This document shows, piece after piece, positions 14,401 to 26,762 of a stretch of 64,000 nucleotides of DNA. Within the stretch, counting starts at the first letter, position 1; every line of letters begins with the position of its first letter. The stretch lies in assembly GCA_014529385.2 (NCBI GenBank), contig CM043960.1, positions 22,437,719 through 22,501,718 on the forward strand, given 5' to 3'. The DNA comes from Adiantum capillus-veneris (Eukaryota > Streptophyta > Polypodiopsida > Polypodiales > Pteridaceae). The notes under the pieces are model-generated. The model was not told the origin of the DNA and did not search any database. It saw only the letters and a list, made by a program, of their open reading frames with translations. The position numbers and the translations under genes were made by a program.

Positions 14401-17400
14401 CTTCTTTGATCCAGGTGCCAAAGCCAACTTCATTTCCCCAGAATTGGCTTCAAAGTTGGGAATCAGACCTGAAGAGATGGGGTATACAGCAAAGGCAGGT
14501 TTGGCATGTCCTGACCATAGAGGTTGTGACACCCATCATCGGAAAGTTGCGCCTACATATCCAGTCCTATGTAGATGCTGAAGAATTTTACATCATGCCA
14601 CTGGACGGATGTGATGTGTTGCTAGGTATTCCTTGGTTGTTTCGTGTACAGGGAATCATGGATGCCTACAACAAAAAGATCATTGTACAGAGTAGGGGAA
14701 AGACTCACATTCTGGATATAAAGCTTAAAGGGGAGTCTATTCCCACTGTATCAGCTTTTGCTATTCCTTCTGTAATGAAAAAGCATCTTTCTGTGTACTT
14801 GGTTTTTGCACGTGAAGTGTCAGATTGTGATGAATCAAATTTATTTGTGCTAGATAAAGAAAGGTCAATGTTTTTACAACAGTATAGTGACTGTTTTTCC
14901 GATTCATTACCGTCTCAATTACCGCCAGAGAGACCCGAGGACCATGCGATAGATTTGGTGTCAGGCAATAGCCCACCAAATAAGCCTCCGTACAGGGTTA
15001 GTGCGGCTCAGCAGAAAGAGATAATGAGCCAAGTACAGGAGATGTTAGAAAAGGGGCTGATTCAGCCCAGTTCATCTCCATTCTGTTCTCCAGTGTTGTT
15101 GGTGCAGAAAAAGGATGACTCATGGCGTATGTGCATCGACTACCGTGCACTGAACAATAATACCATCAATAATAGGTTCCCTATACCTAGAATTGATGAT
15201 ATTCTGGACAAATTAGAAGGAGCAGCTATGTTTAGCAGGATAGATCTAAAGAGTGGGTACCATCAGATCCGCATTAGATCAGAGGATGTGCACAAGACTG
15301 CTTTTAGAACAACGTTTGGCCTTTACGAATTTTTAGTGATGCCCTTTGGTCTCACAAATGCTCCTACTACGTTCAATAGGATGATGGACAGAATTTTCCG
15401 TCCACACCAGTAGTTTGTTGGTACATTCTTTGACGACATGATAGTCTACTCAAAGAATGAAGAGGAGCATAGGCATCACTTGGCCATTGTATTCAAAGAG
15501 CTACGCAGCCATAGGTTGCTCATCAATGCAAAGAAAAGTGAATTTTTTCTGGAAGAGATTCATTTTCTGGGACACATTGTCTCAAAGGATGGTGTTAGAA
15601 TGGATCCTGCTAAAGTTGAAGCGATCAAGTCATGGCCAGATTTGAAGACGGTGCACGATGTCCGAAGCTTCCTGGGACTATGCTCCTATTACAGAAGGTT
15701 TATCCGAAATTTCGCTGAAATTGCTTCACCTTTACATGCTCTTCAAAAGAAGGCAGTCACCTTTAGATGGACACAGAAAGAGATTTCAGCTTTTAATCTC
15801 TTAAAGGATAAGATGACTTCAGATCCAATCATTGTGTTGCAAAATCTTAGGAAGTCATTTGTGGTCCAGTGCGACGCCTGCGGTAGTAGCATTGGTGCAG
15901 TGCTAATGCAAGATGGCAGGGTAGTAGCCTATGAGAGTAGAATCTTGCAAGGGCCAGAAAAGACTATGCATGTCTATGAAAAAGAATTGCAGGCCATCAT
16001 TCATGCGCTCTTAAGTTGGAAACACTACCTACTAGGTGCAGATTTCGTTGTCCAAACGGATCACCAGACCTTGCGATACTTCTTAACACAGGTAAAGTTA
16101 TCTAAGAAGCATATGCGATGGGCAAATATCTTGTCCATGTTCCATTTTCAGATTGTGCATGTGGAAGGCAAGAAGAACGTTGTGGCTGATGCCTTGTCAA
16201 GGAAGCCACAAATTTCAGCTGTGTCAATTTATCATCATGAACTTGATGATATGAGGGAACAGTATGCAAATGATGAAGATTTTGCAAGGGTCTTCAAGCA
16301 GCTAATGGATGGACAATGTCATGAACACTATCTTCTCAAAGATGGGTTCATGATGATGCATGGCAGATTGTGTGTCACAAAGCCATTGCGACGCAAAGTT
16401 AAGGAAGAGAGTCATGTCCCACCGTATGCAAGGCATCTTGGCATCGATGCTACAGTTAAAGCGGTTGAGACATTCTTCTACTAGCCTACATTGTGAAGAG
16501 ATGTGGATGCCTTTGTGCGAGAATGCCTAATATGCCAGAAGGTCAAGTTTGACAGGCAAAAGGCACCAGGGTTATTGCAACCACTACCTATTCCGGATAA
16601 ACCATGGGAAAGTATTGCTATGGATTTTATCTTTGATCTTCCGAGAACGCAGACAGGAAACGATGGTATTTGGACCATCATTTGCAGATTCAGCAAGCAA
16701 GCTCATTTTATTCCTGTCAAGAAAAAGATAAAGCCAGATCAGATGGCACGCTTGTTTATGAGCAATATTTTCAAGTATCATGGCATGCCACAGTCGATTG
16801 TTAATCGTGATCCACGCATGACAAGTTTGTTCTGGAGAGGCTTGTTTGAGAATATGGGCACCACGCTCAAATTCTCTTCGTCATTTCATCCTCAAACAGA
16901 TGGGTAGTCAGAAGAGGCAAATTCTACTGTCCTAGATCTGCTGAAGTGCTATGTGTTAGAGCATAAAGGAAAGTGGAAGCAGTATTTGCCATTGGTGGAG
17001 TATACATACAATAATACAGTGCACTCATCATCTGGCAAGGCACCTTTTGAGATAGTTGAAGGTGGCAAGAAAGTTCCTCCCATACTCCATACAAAGGACA
17101 AGATATTTGAAGTAGATAAGTATGTTCAGGACATGGATGAAATATACAAGAAGGTCAAAGTGGCCTTAGAAAAGACTCAGGTAAAGCAAAAGAAGGCAGC
17201 TGATCGTCACCGTCGTGAAGTGGTATTTTCACTTAGTGATTGGGTGCTACTACGCTTTGAAAAGGCAAGGTTAAAGAAGATGAAGGGCAAGGAAAGACTA
17301 TTTCCAAAGCTCAGCATGTGTTACTATGGGCCTTTTCAAGTATGCGACATAATTAGTGATGTTGCATATAGGCTGAATTGCCTGAGAGTTGGAAGATTCA

Positions 17401-17695
17401 CAATGCGTTTCATGTGAATCTTCTCAGACCCTATGTGGGTGATGTGCCAAAAGATATGCCAGCTGAAGATCACCTAGAAGTCGAGAAACTTGACGAGATC
17501 TTGGTCCCAGAACAAATTTTGGCACATAAAGAAAGAAAAGTGAAAGGCAAGGTTGCTAGACGTTACTTGGTGAAGTTCAGAAACTATCCACCAATGGATG
17601 CTAAGTGGATGGAAGAAGGTGAACTTGCAGAGTCACCAACTGTGTTATCACTTTACCTTGAAGCCTTCGATTTGCAACCTACCTTGACCCCTTGA
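14385..17695 (+). pseudogene. gypsy-1 pol (PR-RT-RNaseH-IN-chromodomain), decayed
   Basis: Domains in order: protease with active-site-like [12 protein letters not shown] near 14402; RT with [12 protein letters not shown] and FFDD in place of the usual Y-x-D-D near 15428; RNase H with CDACGSSIGAVL and QTDHQTLRYFL; integrase with CLICQKVKFDRQ zinc region and core AMDFIFDLPRTQTGNDG; and a C-terminal chromodomain (RRYLVKFRNYPPMDAKWMEE) ending at 17695. Breaks: the protease is one frame away from gag and from RT; stops at 15411 (TAG, just before FFDD), 16482 (TAG), 16494 (TGA) and 16905 (TAG); frameshift near 17380. The gypsy-2 paralogue has Trp, Arg and Gln at the last three stops. Not functional as it stands. 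Confidence 0.9.
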
Positions 17696-18255
17696 CTTTC
17701 AAAGCTACATAGATTGTCAGTGTGACAATGGCTTCTAAAAGAAATGATGTACATGGTATTTAAAGTGAGCTCAAATCAAGTACATGTTACATGAATGTTA
17801 GAGCTGTACAGATTGTCAGTTTGGCAATTGCTCTTACGGAATGTCCAAAAGTGTGGTTAGTGCTATAGAAGTAAGTATTTCTTGTCAGTTTGTCAAGGAT
17901 ACAGTAATTGCTTCTATTAAAGGGTACATGTGTAACTGCATTCTTAAACTGTCGGTTTGGGTATGCTTGAAAGTGTTACTGGATCCAACGTGTACTAAAA
18001 GACAGTGGCAAAATGCGTAGCTACCATTTTGTCATTGGAAAGTTAATGACTCAAAGCAATGGCAGAGAGCGAAGCTACCACTATGTCATTGGGACAGGGT
18101 TCACACGCAGGCAATACATGTGTCGACGAGGTGTTGAATACACCAGGGTTGACAATGAGCATGTATGTGTCGTACATGTGTCGACAAGTGTTGAATACAC
18201 CACTGTTGACTGTCAGCATATACGACATAGATGCAAACGAGGACGTTTGAGATTT
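17696..18255 (+). other. gypsy-1 3' untranslated internal region
   Basis: No coding sequence. It holds several weak repeats of the type ATTGTCAGTTTGGCAATTGCT (near 17713, 17812 and 17883) and near-repeats around TGTCGACAAG/TGTTGAATACACCA at 18120-18215. Confidence 0.7.
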
Positions 18256-18268
18256 CAAGAGGGGGGTA
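18256..18268 (+). promoter_or_regulatory. gypsy-1 polypurine tract
   Basis: CAAGAGGGGGGTA lies immediately before the 3' LTR start at 18269. This is the expected position and composition for the plus-strand primer. Confidence 0.85.
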
Positions 18269-19696
18269 TGTCACCAACGTGTGACTACTATCTATCCTTT
18301 TTGTTGATTTCTTTCTTATTATTTATTCATTTTCACTTTTTGGAAACACCTCTCGGGAAATCTAACTGCCCTGCATTGCATAGCTAGTGTGGAACTGTTC
18401 AGAGGGAGTCTAGGCCTGAGGGCAAGAGAGCACTAAGGTTGGACAAGGACTATGGTTAGCCAAAGTGGGGTCATTGACTAGCCAAAGTGGAATCCTTTGC
18501 TACAGAGGGTACATTTCAGTTCTGGGTGTGGCTGCAGTGTACAAAGGGGGTCAGATGACCTAGAAAGATACAATGGCAGCATCTCCTAAAATTTAGGGAA
18601 CTGCTATTTTGGGACCTGAAAATGTGTTCACGTCATTACCTCCCGAATGACAAAGGGAACATTTTATTACTCTGCCGTGAAGTCAACTGGGCTTAGGCGG
18701 CAACCCCGAAACGGAAATTGGCTTGTAAATGTGCCAAGTGGCACATTTCTGTGCAGTTTCCTCATGCAAGAGAAGGGGGCGCTGATTTTAGAGAGGAGAA
18801 GGCTCATTTTCTCTCTGTCACAGGTTGAGAGCTTCAATGGAGTGCTTGCTTACCTCTTATGTACAGTGCGGTGCCAGGAGTGATGCCCTGCACGCTACGC
18901 ACTGCCCTCTCTCTCCCCTATGGCAGTATGTTATGCCCCTCTAGTGGGCTTTTCATTTGACCAATGTACAGTTGTGTGGGTTCATGCGCGATTGCCGAGG
19001 CAAGAGCCTCTTGCACAAGTACTGGATTAGCTAGCGGCTAATCCCCCGCAAGTACAGGTGATTCGGAGAGGTTTCACGTGCGAAATCTCGTCCGATTCAA
19101 AGGGCAAGTAGCCCTACAAGTGCGGGAGCTTGAGGACTTGCTACGGATGCGACCGGCACGCAAAACGGAGCCCGAAACAGTGAATTACAGCCTGCTGTGT
19201 ATTTTTGCAGGTTTAGGGTTTTGGCCCTAAACAGACCCTTATACCCCCCGGAGGTTCGGGGACGCAAGGGGACCGCTGTACAGGTGATCTGGCGCATTTT
19301 CGGGGCAGAACACAGAGAATTCAGCGTGCTGCAGATTCTCGCCAGGTTTTGTAAAGTGTCCGAATGCGTCAGGAAAGTCAATTAATGCGTGAGAATACCG
19401 ACTGTAAAGGGTCCTAGTACAGTTATGCTGCCAAAATCGGGCCAGAACAATTGAAATTCAGCCAAGACTGTGCGGGGCAGCTTGTAGGGAACCACAGCTT
19501 TTATTCCCTCTGTTAAAGAATAAAGAAATACCGAAAGGGGCGCCTAATTTAGGGGCCAGTCTGGTGTCGGTCTTCTCATACAGCTGCAATCTAGCAGCCT
19601 GTATCCCTTTCCCCTTTGTTGTGTCTTGAAAGTACAGGTAAAGTGGGCAACATTTAAATGGGTACCGCCCTTTTTGGATTGAACAGGCCGGTTTCA
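18269..19696 (+). repeat. gypsy-1 3' LTR
   Basis: 1,428 bp, starting TGTCACCAACG and ending GGTTTCA, followed by the target duplication GGGAC. Highly similar to the 5' LTR apart from the indels noted there. Confidence 0.93.
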
Positions 19697-21202
19697 GGGA
19701 CCAAGGGCTACAAAGTACTCAAAAAGTGGAGCACCTCTTGGAGAAATGCTCCAATGTCCTCTTCTTTTAGCACCTTAAAGAGGTAATTGTTGCGCTCCTC
19801 AATAAGCTCTTGATTTGCAAAGAGTTCCGGCTTCTTATAAGCCGGATGCAAGAGAGCCGCAAAGTAATGGATAGGTCTCTTCATCCAATCCCACCGCTTT
19901 TTGATTAGGATGAGAATGTCGTCTCTCTTGGGAGAGTCCTCGAGGTAATCACTACAAGAAGAGAGAGGAAAGGTACTAAGTAGAGAAACAAGCATGTAGA
20001 ATATCGATATATAGATAATGTATTATGTAATAATAAATATGTAGTTATACCATGTTCCATCGGGCGCCCCATCTAGGATTGTAGACTTCTCAATCTCCTT
20101 GTAAGCTTCCTCCATGAAGTGCCATAGAAGCCCAATAGTTGCCCCCTCCATGTCGGTCATGCGGAGAGCCTTGTACAAGGGCAAGATCGCAATGACAAGA
20201 CCCTTAATTTCTTGCCAAAACTCCTCCCGGAAGCAAAGCCGTTGGATGGCTTTTGCATCTTGTTGTGAAGCGGCGGACTCTCCATTCATCCATTCCTTGA
20301 ACTCATCGGAGACCATGGTCTTTTGTATTTTGTTTTGCACATCATAGAGCCGCTCTAGAAGTAGCCACATAGCGGCACAGCGAGTGGCCAATGGCTTCTT
20401 CAACTCAAGGTCGGAGTAGGTGCAGTAAATTGTAAGCACCCTCACTTTGCCATTGATGAAATTGATGATGAAGAGTGCTTGGTTGAGGATATCTTTCACC
20501 CAACCTAGCTCCCCTATGTCTTCAAAGAGAAGGTCAAGGCAATGAGAGGCACATGGAGTCCATACTATGGATGGAAATTCCTTCTCTAGCCTCTTACTCA
20601 TTGCCTTGCAATTTGAAGCATTGTCGGTAATCACTTGCACGACATGCTCCGCACCAACCTACACAAGAAGCATTTGTGACAAAGAGAGTTAAAACTTAAA
20701 AGTTAAACATAGGACTCATTGGCAATTGCTCAAGACATAAAGGTTCGATTTACGGTTTTACCTCAAGAATGGCTTAAAGGATGTGCTTCCAAATGAATGC
20801 CCCGGTCACTTTCTTCCCTCTCGAACCCGCATCCACCGCCCGCAAGAAGTACGTGCCAAGAGGACAAGAAACAAGAATGTTGATGAAGCCCCTCTTCTTG
20901 CGGTCGCTCCATCCATCGGAGAGAATAGAGCATCCATACTTTGCCCAACCAGCACGTACGGGCTCAAGTGACTTGTCAATCCTTGCCCTCTCTTCTCTAG
21001 CTTCTTTGTTCTCATATCGTGGTATGACACACCCGTCCACCCTTCGCATGGACCAACCGCCGCAATCGCTATGATCATCCTCTTCCATCGCTCCAACCGA
21101 AGAATGTTGAAGGAGAGATTGCATTCAATCACCGTGCGGGCAATCTCTATTTCCGCGATTCTTTGTCTCTCCTTGAGGAAAGACAAGGGGCCAGAGCATC
21201 CA

Positions 21203-21502
21203 TGATGAGCGCGCGGCGGTGTGTGCAAGTGAAAGAGCACGCGAAGAAGTGCAGGGTGTGTACCTTGCAGAGGAGCGAGTGCAGAAGGGAAGGAGGGCGC
21301 TAGCAGAACGATAGGAGAGACAGAGAGAGCGCACGATATTGGAAGGGGGAATAAGTGAGTGAGTTGTAAAACTCACATTCCCTTTATTAATTTGTATAGG
21401 ACCAATTTAAAGTTAGTGGCCAAGTTCAATGTGAACTTGGCCAAAGGTTAGTAACCTTTAAAATATACATTAAAGGGGGCCATTTGGGCCTTTAACCCAA
21501 CA
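21203..21502 (-). repeat. copia-2 3' LTR
   Basis: 300 bp; the minus strand begins TGTTGGGTTAAAGG after the polypurine tract and ends GCGCTCATCA. Nearly identical to the other LTR except for a short GA stretch. Confidence 0.88.
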
Positions 21503-21539
21503 ACCTCCCACTTAAAGGCATAAATGGCGCCTTTAAGCT

Positions 21540-24500
21540 ACGTGACTCCCACCATCTCTATACATAGATGATGTTGTGCTTTGGATAAGCACTTAGTGAG
21601 AGCATCTGCTGGATTTTGTGATGTATGGACCTTAACCAATGTAATAAGGCCATCCTCAAGCACTTCTCGTATGAAGTGATACCGCACATCAATATGCTTT
21701 GTGCGTGCATGAAACATGGCATTCTTTGCCAGACATATGGCACTTTGGCTATCACAACCAAGCATAGGTGCCTTGGCAAGCAAACCAAACTCACTGCATA
21801 GGCGTGCTAACCAAATAGCTTCTTTAGAAGCCTCAGTGGGCTGAAATATATTCAGCCTCTGTAGTAGACAATGCAACGATATTTTGCAATCTAGAACACC
21901 ATGAAACAGCACCTCCCGCAAGAATAAATACATAGCCACTTGTGGATTTCCGTGTATCCACATCACCAACCATGTTAGAGTCACAAAATCCCTTCAACTC
22001 CATTGGTCCTTTACCATAGCAGAGGCATTTGTTTTTAGTCCCTTTCAAGTACCTCATAATGGACTTCATTGCATCCCAATGCAACCTGCCTGGATTAGCC
22101 ATAAATCAGCTCACAACTCCCACTGCATGAGCTATGTCAGGCCTAGTAGCAACCATAGCATATATAAGTGAACCACAAGCTGAAGCATAAGGCACACTAT
22201 GCATGTCATTGGCTTCTTCCTTTGACTTGGGACAATCATCCTTGGAGATTTTGACATATGGCTATAATGGCACACCAAGAGGCTTTGCTTCAGCCATGTT
22301 AAATCTTTCCAACACCTTTTCAATGTACTTTTCTTGCGACAAATACAATAGGCGCTTGTCTCTTTGCCTTGTAACACACACTCCACGTATATGTTCAGCT
22401 GCCCCAAGGTCTTTCATTGAAAATGCAGATTTCAGCTGCCCTTTAAGAGCACAACAGTGCTTCTTTTCTTTGCAGCTATCAACATATCATCAACATAGAG
22501 CACAAGAATGATAGGGCTGCCATCCTCATCACGTTTGGTATACAAACAATGGTCTGCATGGCTTCTTTTGTAACCATGTTTAAGCATGAAGCGATCAAAC
22601 TTCTTGTACCATTGTCTACATGATTGTTTCAGCCCATACAAGCTTCTAATGAGCATATATATACCATATGTTCTTTGCCAGGAATAACAAAACCCTCGGG
22701 TTGCTTCATGTAAAGCTCTTCTTCCACATCACCATGCAAGAAAGCGGTATGTACATCCATTTGGTCCATTTCCAAATCAAGAGCAGCCACTATAGCAAAC
22801 AATACACGCAAAGTGGTCATCTTCACAACAAGAGAGAACACTTCCTGAAAGTCTATGCCCTTGGTTTGAACATATCCCTTTGCCACAAGCCTTGCCTTAT
22901 ACTTTGGTTTTGCATCAACAGTCTTGATTTTATACACCCATTTGTTAGGAATAGCCTTCCTTCCTTTGGGCAATTCAACCAAATCCCAAGTATGATTAGC
23001 ATGCAAAGCTTTAATCTCTTCCTGCATAGCAAGCTCCCACTTGTCGCTGTGCTCACATGTCTTTGCCTCTTTATACGTAAGAGGCTCTCCCTCATCTGTC
23101 AACATAATGTAATGCAAAGAGGGATCATGTCTACTCACAGGCCGTCTTTGACGAGTAGACCGCCTCACCCAATGATCCACATTATCCGGCAATGGGTTTA
23201 CATCAGGTGGCATGATAAAATCATCAACAATGGACTGATGTACATCATTTTCAGCACCATTTTCAACATTGTTTCTTGGCTGCAAATGCCCTTCAGGAGC
23301 CTCAATTTGCTGTCCAACATCATCTGGCTCAAACACCACTGGATCATCTACATTTTCAGCCATATGTGGTGCATCCTAAGGGTCAAAAATAGGCCTAACA
23401 GGTGGCTGGTCATGCTGAAATTTGACCCTTTTATGGTCATGCTTTGAGGCACAATTGTTTTGAAGCAGCTTTGCCTCATTAAAAACAACATCCCGGCTGC
23501 GTACAACCCTTTTGAGCTGAGGTAACCAAATCCTGTAACCCATTTCGCCTTCTTCACCATATCCCATAAAGAGGCCTTTAATGGACTTGGCATCTAGTTT
23601 ACTCCTCAACTCAAGTCTAGCATGCACAAAAGCCTCGCAACCAAAAATGCGAAAGTGATCATATGAAGCAGACTTGCCAGACCAAACCTCTTCAGGGATG
23701 TCACCTTTCAAAGACATGTGAGGGGATCGATTGCATATATGCACTGCAGTTTTCAAAGCTTCTCCCCAAAATCCATGAGAGAGATTAGTTGTGGACAGCA
23801 TGCATCTCACCCTCTCACAAAGTGTCCTATTGAATCTTTCTGCCACACCATTAGAAGAGGAGCTATATGGCACAATAAGCTCCCTCTTAATGCCAAAATT
23901 TTCACAAAATTTGTTAAATTCAGCACTTGTGAACTCCCCCCCATTGTCCGTACGCAAGCATTTTAGCTTTCTACGTGTTTGGGTAGTCACAAATGCATGA
24001 TATTTCTTAAACGCAGCAAAGGCTTCATCCTTAGATTTAAGCAAATAAACCCAAATTTTCCTAGAATGATCAACAAAGGAGATAAAATAGCATGCACCTC
24101 CCATAGACTTAGTAGGCATGCTACACTACATACATCAAAATGTACAAGATCAAGCACACAAGATTTACGAGAGACACCAGAGTAATAAGAACGCTTTACT
24201 TACTCGCCATATTGACATTCATTACAAAAATCAAGCTTTGTGCCTTTAGCATCAAGCTTGTTCAAAGTACAAAGTTTAGAAAGGCCCTTTTGGCTCATAT
24301 GGCCAAGCCTCTTATGCCACAACTCCATGTGAGAGTTAATTTCAGCCAATGCAATAAACTTGCCCAACAAGGCCTTTCCATGCATGCAGTAAAGTGTCCC
24401 TTTCTTTGTGCCCTTTACAATCAGCCTTGAGCCTTTAGTCATTTTCCATGATCCTCTCTCAAACAAGATGCTGTAACCATACATATCCATCTGACCAACA

Positions 24501-24898
24501 GAAAGCAGACTCTTCTTGATTCCCGGCACATATCTAACATCATGCAAGACAAGTTCATTTGTGCCATCTATGGAGAGATGTACAGTGCCAATACCCTCAA
24601 TGGAACATGCATGATTGTTTCCAAGGTATACATGGCCACGCTTGCCTACATCAAAAGTAGAGAAACACTCCTTGATAGGAGTCGCATGAAATGAAGCACC
24701 GAAATCAACAATCCGAGTCTGGGATAATGCATCATTGACAGTCAACAAAGCATCAATAAGATCACTCTTGGTGATTTGCATGTCTTGTGAATGAACATTA
24801 AGAGAGGCATCAATGTCATAAGCATCATCATCTGACAAAGTGGCACACAAGATGTCCTCTACATCTGACAGCTCCTCAATCACAACACTAGAAGCCAC
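21540..24898 (-). pseudogene. copia-2 pol (PR-IN-RT-RNaseH), decayed
   Basis: From right to left: protease near 24710 reading IVDFGASFHATP where copia proteases have a D-S-G-A-S core, so the middle residue of the catalytic triplet is Phe; GAG-pre-integrase MELWHKRLGHMSQKGLSKL; integrase core FVDHSRKIWVYLLKSKDEAF, RTDNGGEFTSAEF and NGVAERFNRTL with the D-D-E positions visible; RT with KWVYKIK, MDVHTAFLHGD and catalytic YVDD near 22490; RNase H with DSQSAICLAKNAMFHART and KHIDVRYHFIRE. Stops and frameshifts separate integrase from RT (near 23365), split RT near 22640, and break RT from RNase H. Confidence 0.9.
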
Positions 24899-25755
24899 AT
24901 TGGCCTTCTCTTTGTCCTTTGAGCTATCTTGTGCATCTGTCTTGACTTCCTTCTTCTCTTTCTTTTTGTCTCCGCCATCCTTTTTCCGTTCTAACTCGAC
25001 TTTGTAGTACCTGCAATCGGGTTTCTTGTGACCTTTCCTGTTACACTGTTAGCAAGTCACATCACCCTTGCCTTTGCTGGCATTTCCCCTTTCCTTACTC
25101 TTACTTTTACTCCTTTGTGCATAAGCATTCTTCTTTCTATCCTGCCTCTAACCATGTTGGCAGAGCTGCCTCCCTCTCCACTTGCTTTCCTCCTGATTTC
25201 CTCATTCAAGATAGAACCCCTAACACCATCAAAGGTAAAATTGGGGTTATTGGATAATGAAACCACCAATGTTTCCCATGACTCAGGTAAGGTCATAAGC
25301 AAGAAGATAGCTTTCAGCTTATCATCAAAAGGGGACAAGCCTGAATCCTGTAACTGCGACAAAGCACCTGCGAACAACGACAAGTGCTCTGCAGCACTCT
25401 TGGACTCATCTAGTTGCATGCCAACAAGTTTTCGCATCAAATGCACTTGGTTGAGAGGCGTTGTATTCTCATACATTCCCTTTAACTTCTCCCACACATC
25501 AAAAGCAGTTGTGAGACCTTTCACATCAATGACTGTCTCATCAGTCATGGCCATTTTAATGTATGTAACAGCCTTCCTGTTCAGGCTAACCCATGCTTCA
25601 TCCGTCATATTCTGTGGCTTTACCTGTTCAAGTGCCCCTTCACAATCCTTAAGAAATAGGATTCCCTGAATCCTATCTTTCCAAAGGTCAAAGCCCGTTC
25701 CATCGAACCTCCTAATCTCGAAGAGATTCTTCACATCCGAAGAAGATGAGGCCAT
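24899..25755 (-). pseudogene. copia-2 gag with CCHC knuckle
   Basis: Starts MASSSSDVKNLFEIRRFDG at 25755. It carries the plant copia Gag pattern (FDLWKDRIQGIL, FDVWEKLKGMYEN, LMRKLVGMQL, LPESWETLV). A zinc knuckle follows at about 25020-25050 (C-x2-C-x4-H-x4-C; QCNRKGHKKPDCRYY visible), but a TAA falls between its first two cysteines. A Lys/Asp-rich linker leads to the protease. Confidence 0.87.
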
Positions 25756-26426
25756 AGTTGCACGAATAAGAGGGCTAATACGCTGAATTTTTGGGCAAAA
25801 TGCACAAAAACCGGATTATAGCCTCACAGAGATGTGTACTACAGCTTATGCGCAGGAAATTTCAGCGAGCGAATTTGTGCTCAGAAACAACAATTTTAGT
25901 TGTTTTTAGCCTCACAAAACATACATAAGGCTAATACACAGCCTTTAGAAACATGTATCAACAAAAGCCCCAATTTGTAGCATCAAATTGCATGAAATTG
26001 AGCCACAAATTGTCATACATAGCCAAAATTTGTCAAACATGCGTAGATTGCATCAATTTGCACTTTCCCCAATGTAGTCGCATCATAAAAACACTTGCAA
26101 AAACCTGCGTAAATCTGAAATTTGCTGAAAACACCTGTTTTAGGACCTGTTTTTCGGCAATTTGTGTGTTTTCGGGTAGCGGGGACTAAGCAAAAGTGTT
26201 CCCACACCTTAATACATCATTTGCAAAACCTGTATTTTGCTGTCATAACCTGTAATTTGCTGATTTTGACCTAATTTCAGCCTGTTTTAGGTCAATTTGA
26301 CTTGCCGGGAGCTCTTCAGTGTCCAAGGACGAGTCCTTTGGCCATGAAATTGCAAAATCTCGCGTGAAAGTTGACCTCCTTGGCTGAAAATCAGCGTTTG
26401 CAAGTTTGGGAGAAAACCCTAATTGG
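25756..26426 (-). other. copia-2 5' untranslated leader
   Basis: About 670 bp between the gag start and the primer-binding site, rich in short CAAATTTG/ATTTGC motifs in both orientations. No coding sequence. Confidence 0.7.
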
Positions 26427-26438
26427 GCTCTGATACCA
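26427..26438 (-). promoter_or_regulatory. copia-2 primer-binding site (initiator tRNA-Met)
   Basis: The minus strand reads TGGTATCAGAGC, two bases inside the LTR edge. Confidence 0.9.
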
Positions 26439-26440
26439 GT

Positions 26441-26547
26441 TGATGAGCGCGCGGCGGTGTGTGCAAGTGAAAGAGCACGCGAAGAAGTGTAGGGTGTGTA
26501 CCTTGCAGAGGAGCGAGTGCAAAAGGGAAGGAGGGCGCTAGCAGAAC

Positions 26548-26592
<45 letters not shown>

Positions 26593-26762
26593 ACGATATT
26601 GAAAGGGCGAATAAGTGAGTGAGTTGTAAAACTCACATTCCCTTTATTAATTTGTATAGGACCAATTTAAAGTTAGTGGCCAAGTTCAATGTGAACTTGG
26701 CCAAAGGTTAGTAACCTTTTAAATATACATTAAAGGGGGCCATTTGGGCCTTCAACCCAACA
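26441..26762 (-). repeat. copia-2 5' LTR with expanded (GA)n
   Basis: 322 bp, matching the other LTR except for an expanded GA run at 26552-26591; the partner LTR has only a short interrupted GACAGAGAGAG there. The expansion explains the 22-bp length difference. Confidence 0.88.

Larger units (their letters stand above)
11307..19696 (+). mobile_element. gypsy-1: Ty3/gypsy chromovirus, full length but decayed
   Basis: The two LTRs start TGTCACC and end GGTTTCA. The flanking target duplication GGGAC is exact (11302-11306 and 19697-19701). A primer-binding site follows the left LTR, a polypurine tract precedes the right one, and gag, protease, RT, RNase H, integrase and chromodomain lie between in that order. 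It is inserted at the 3' end of the recognisable hAT transposase. It belongs to the same family as gypsy-2 by protein similarity and LTR ends. Confidence 0.92.
21203..26762 (-). mobile_element. copia-2: Ty1/copia element, decayed
   Basis: Two LTRs (21203-21502 and 26441-26762) flank gag, protease, integrase, RT and RNase H in copia order on the minus strand. An initiator-Met primer-binding site (26427-26438) and a polypurine tract (about 21503-21514, AAGTGGGAGGT on the minus strand) are present. It interrupts the hAT transposase reading frame. The flanks (TTGGT and TGGAT in minus orientation) do not give a clean 5-bp duplication, so the target site has either mutated or the LTR edge is off by a few bases. 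Confidence 0.9.

Noticed and set aside
22668-23447. 259-codon plus-strand frame
   Set aside because: Antisense to the copia-2 RT region; no independent similarity.
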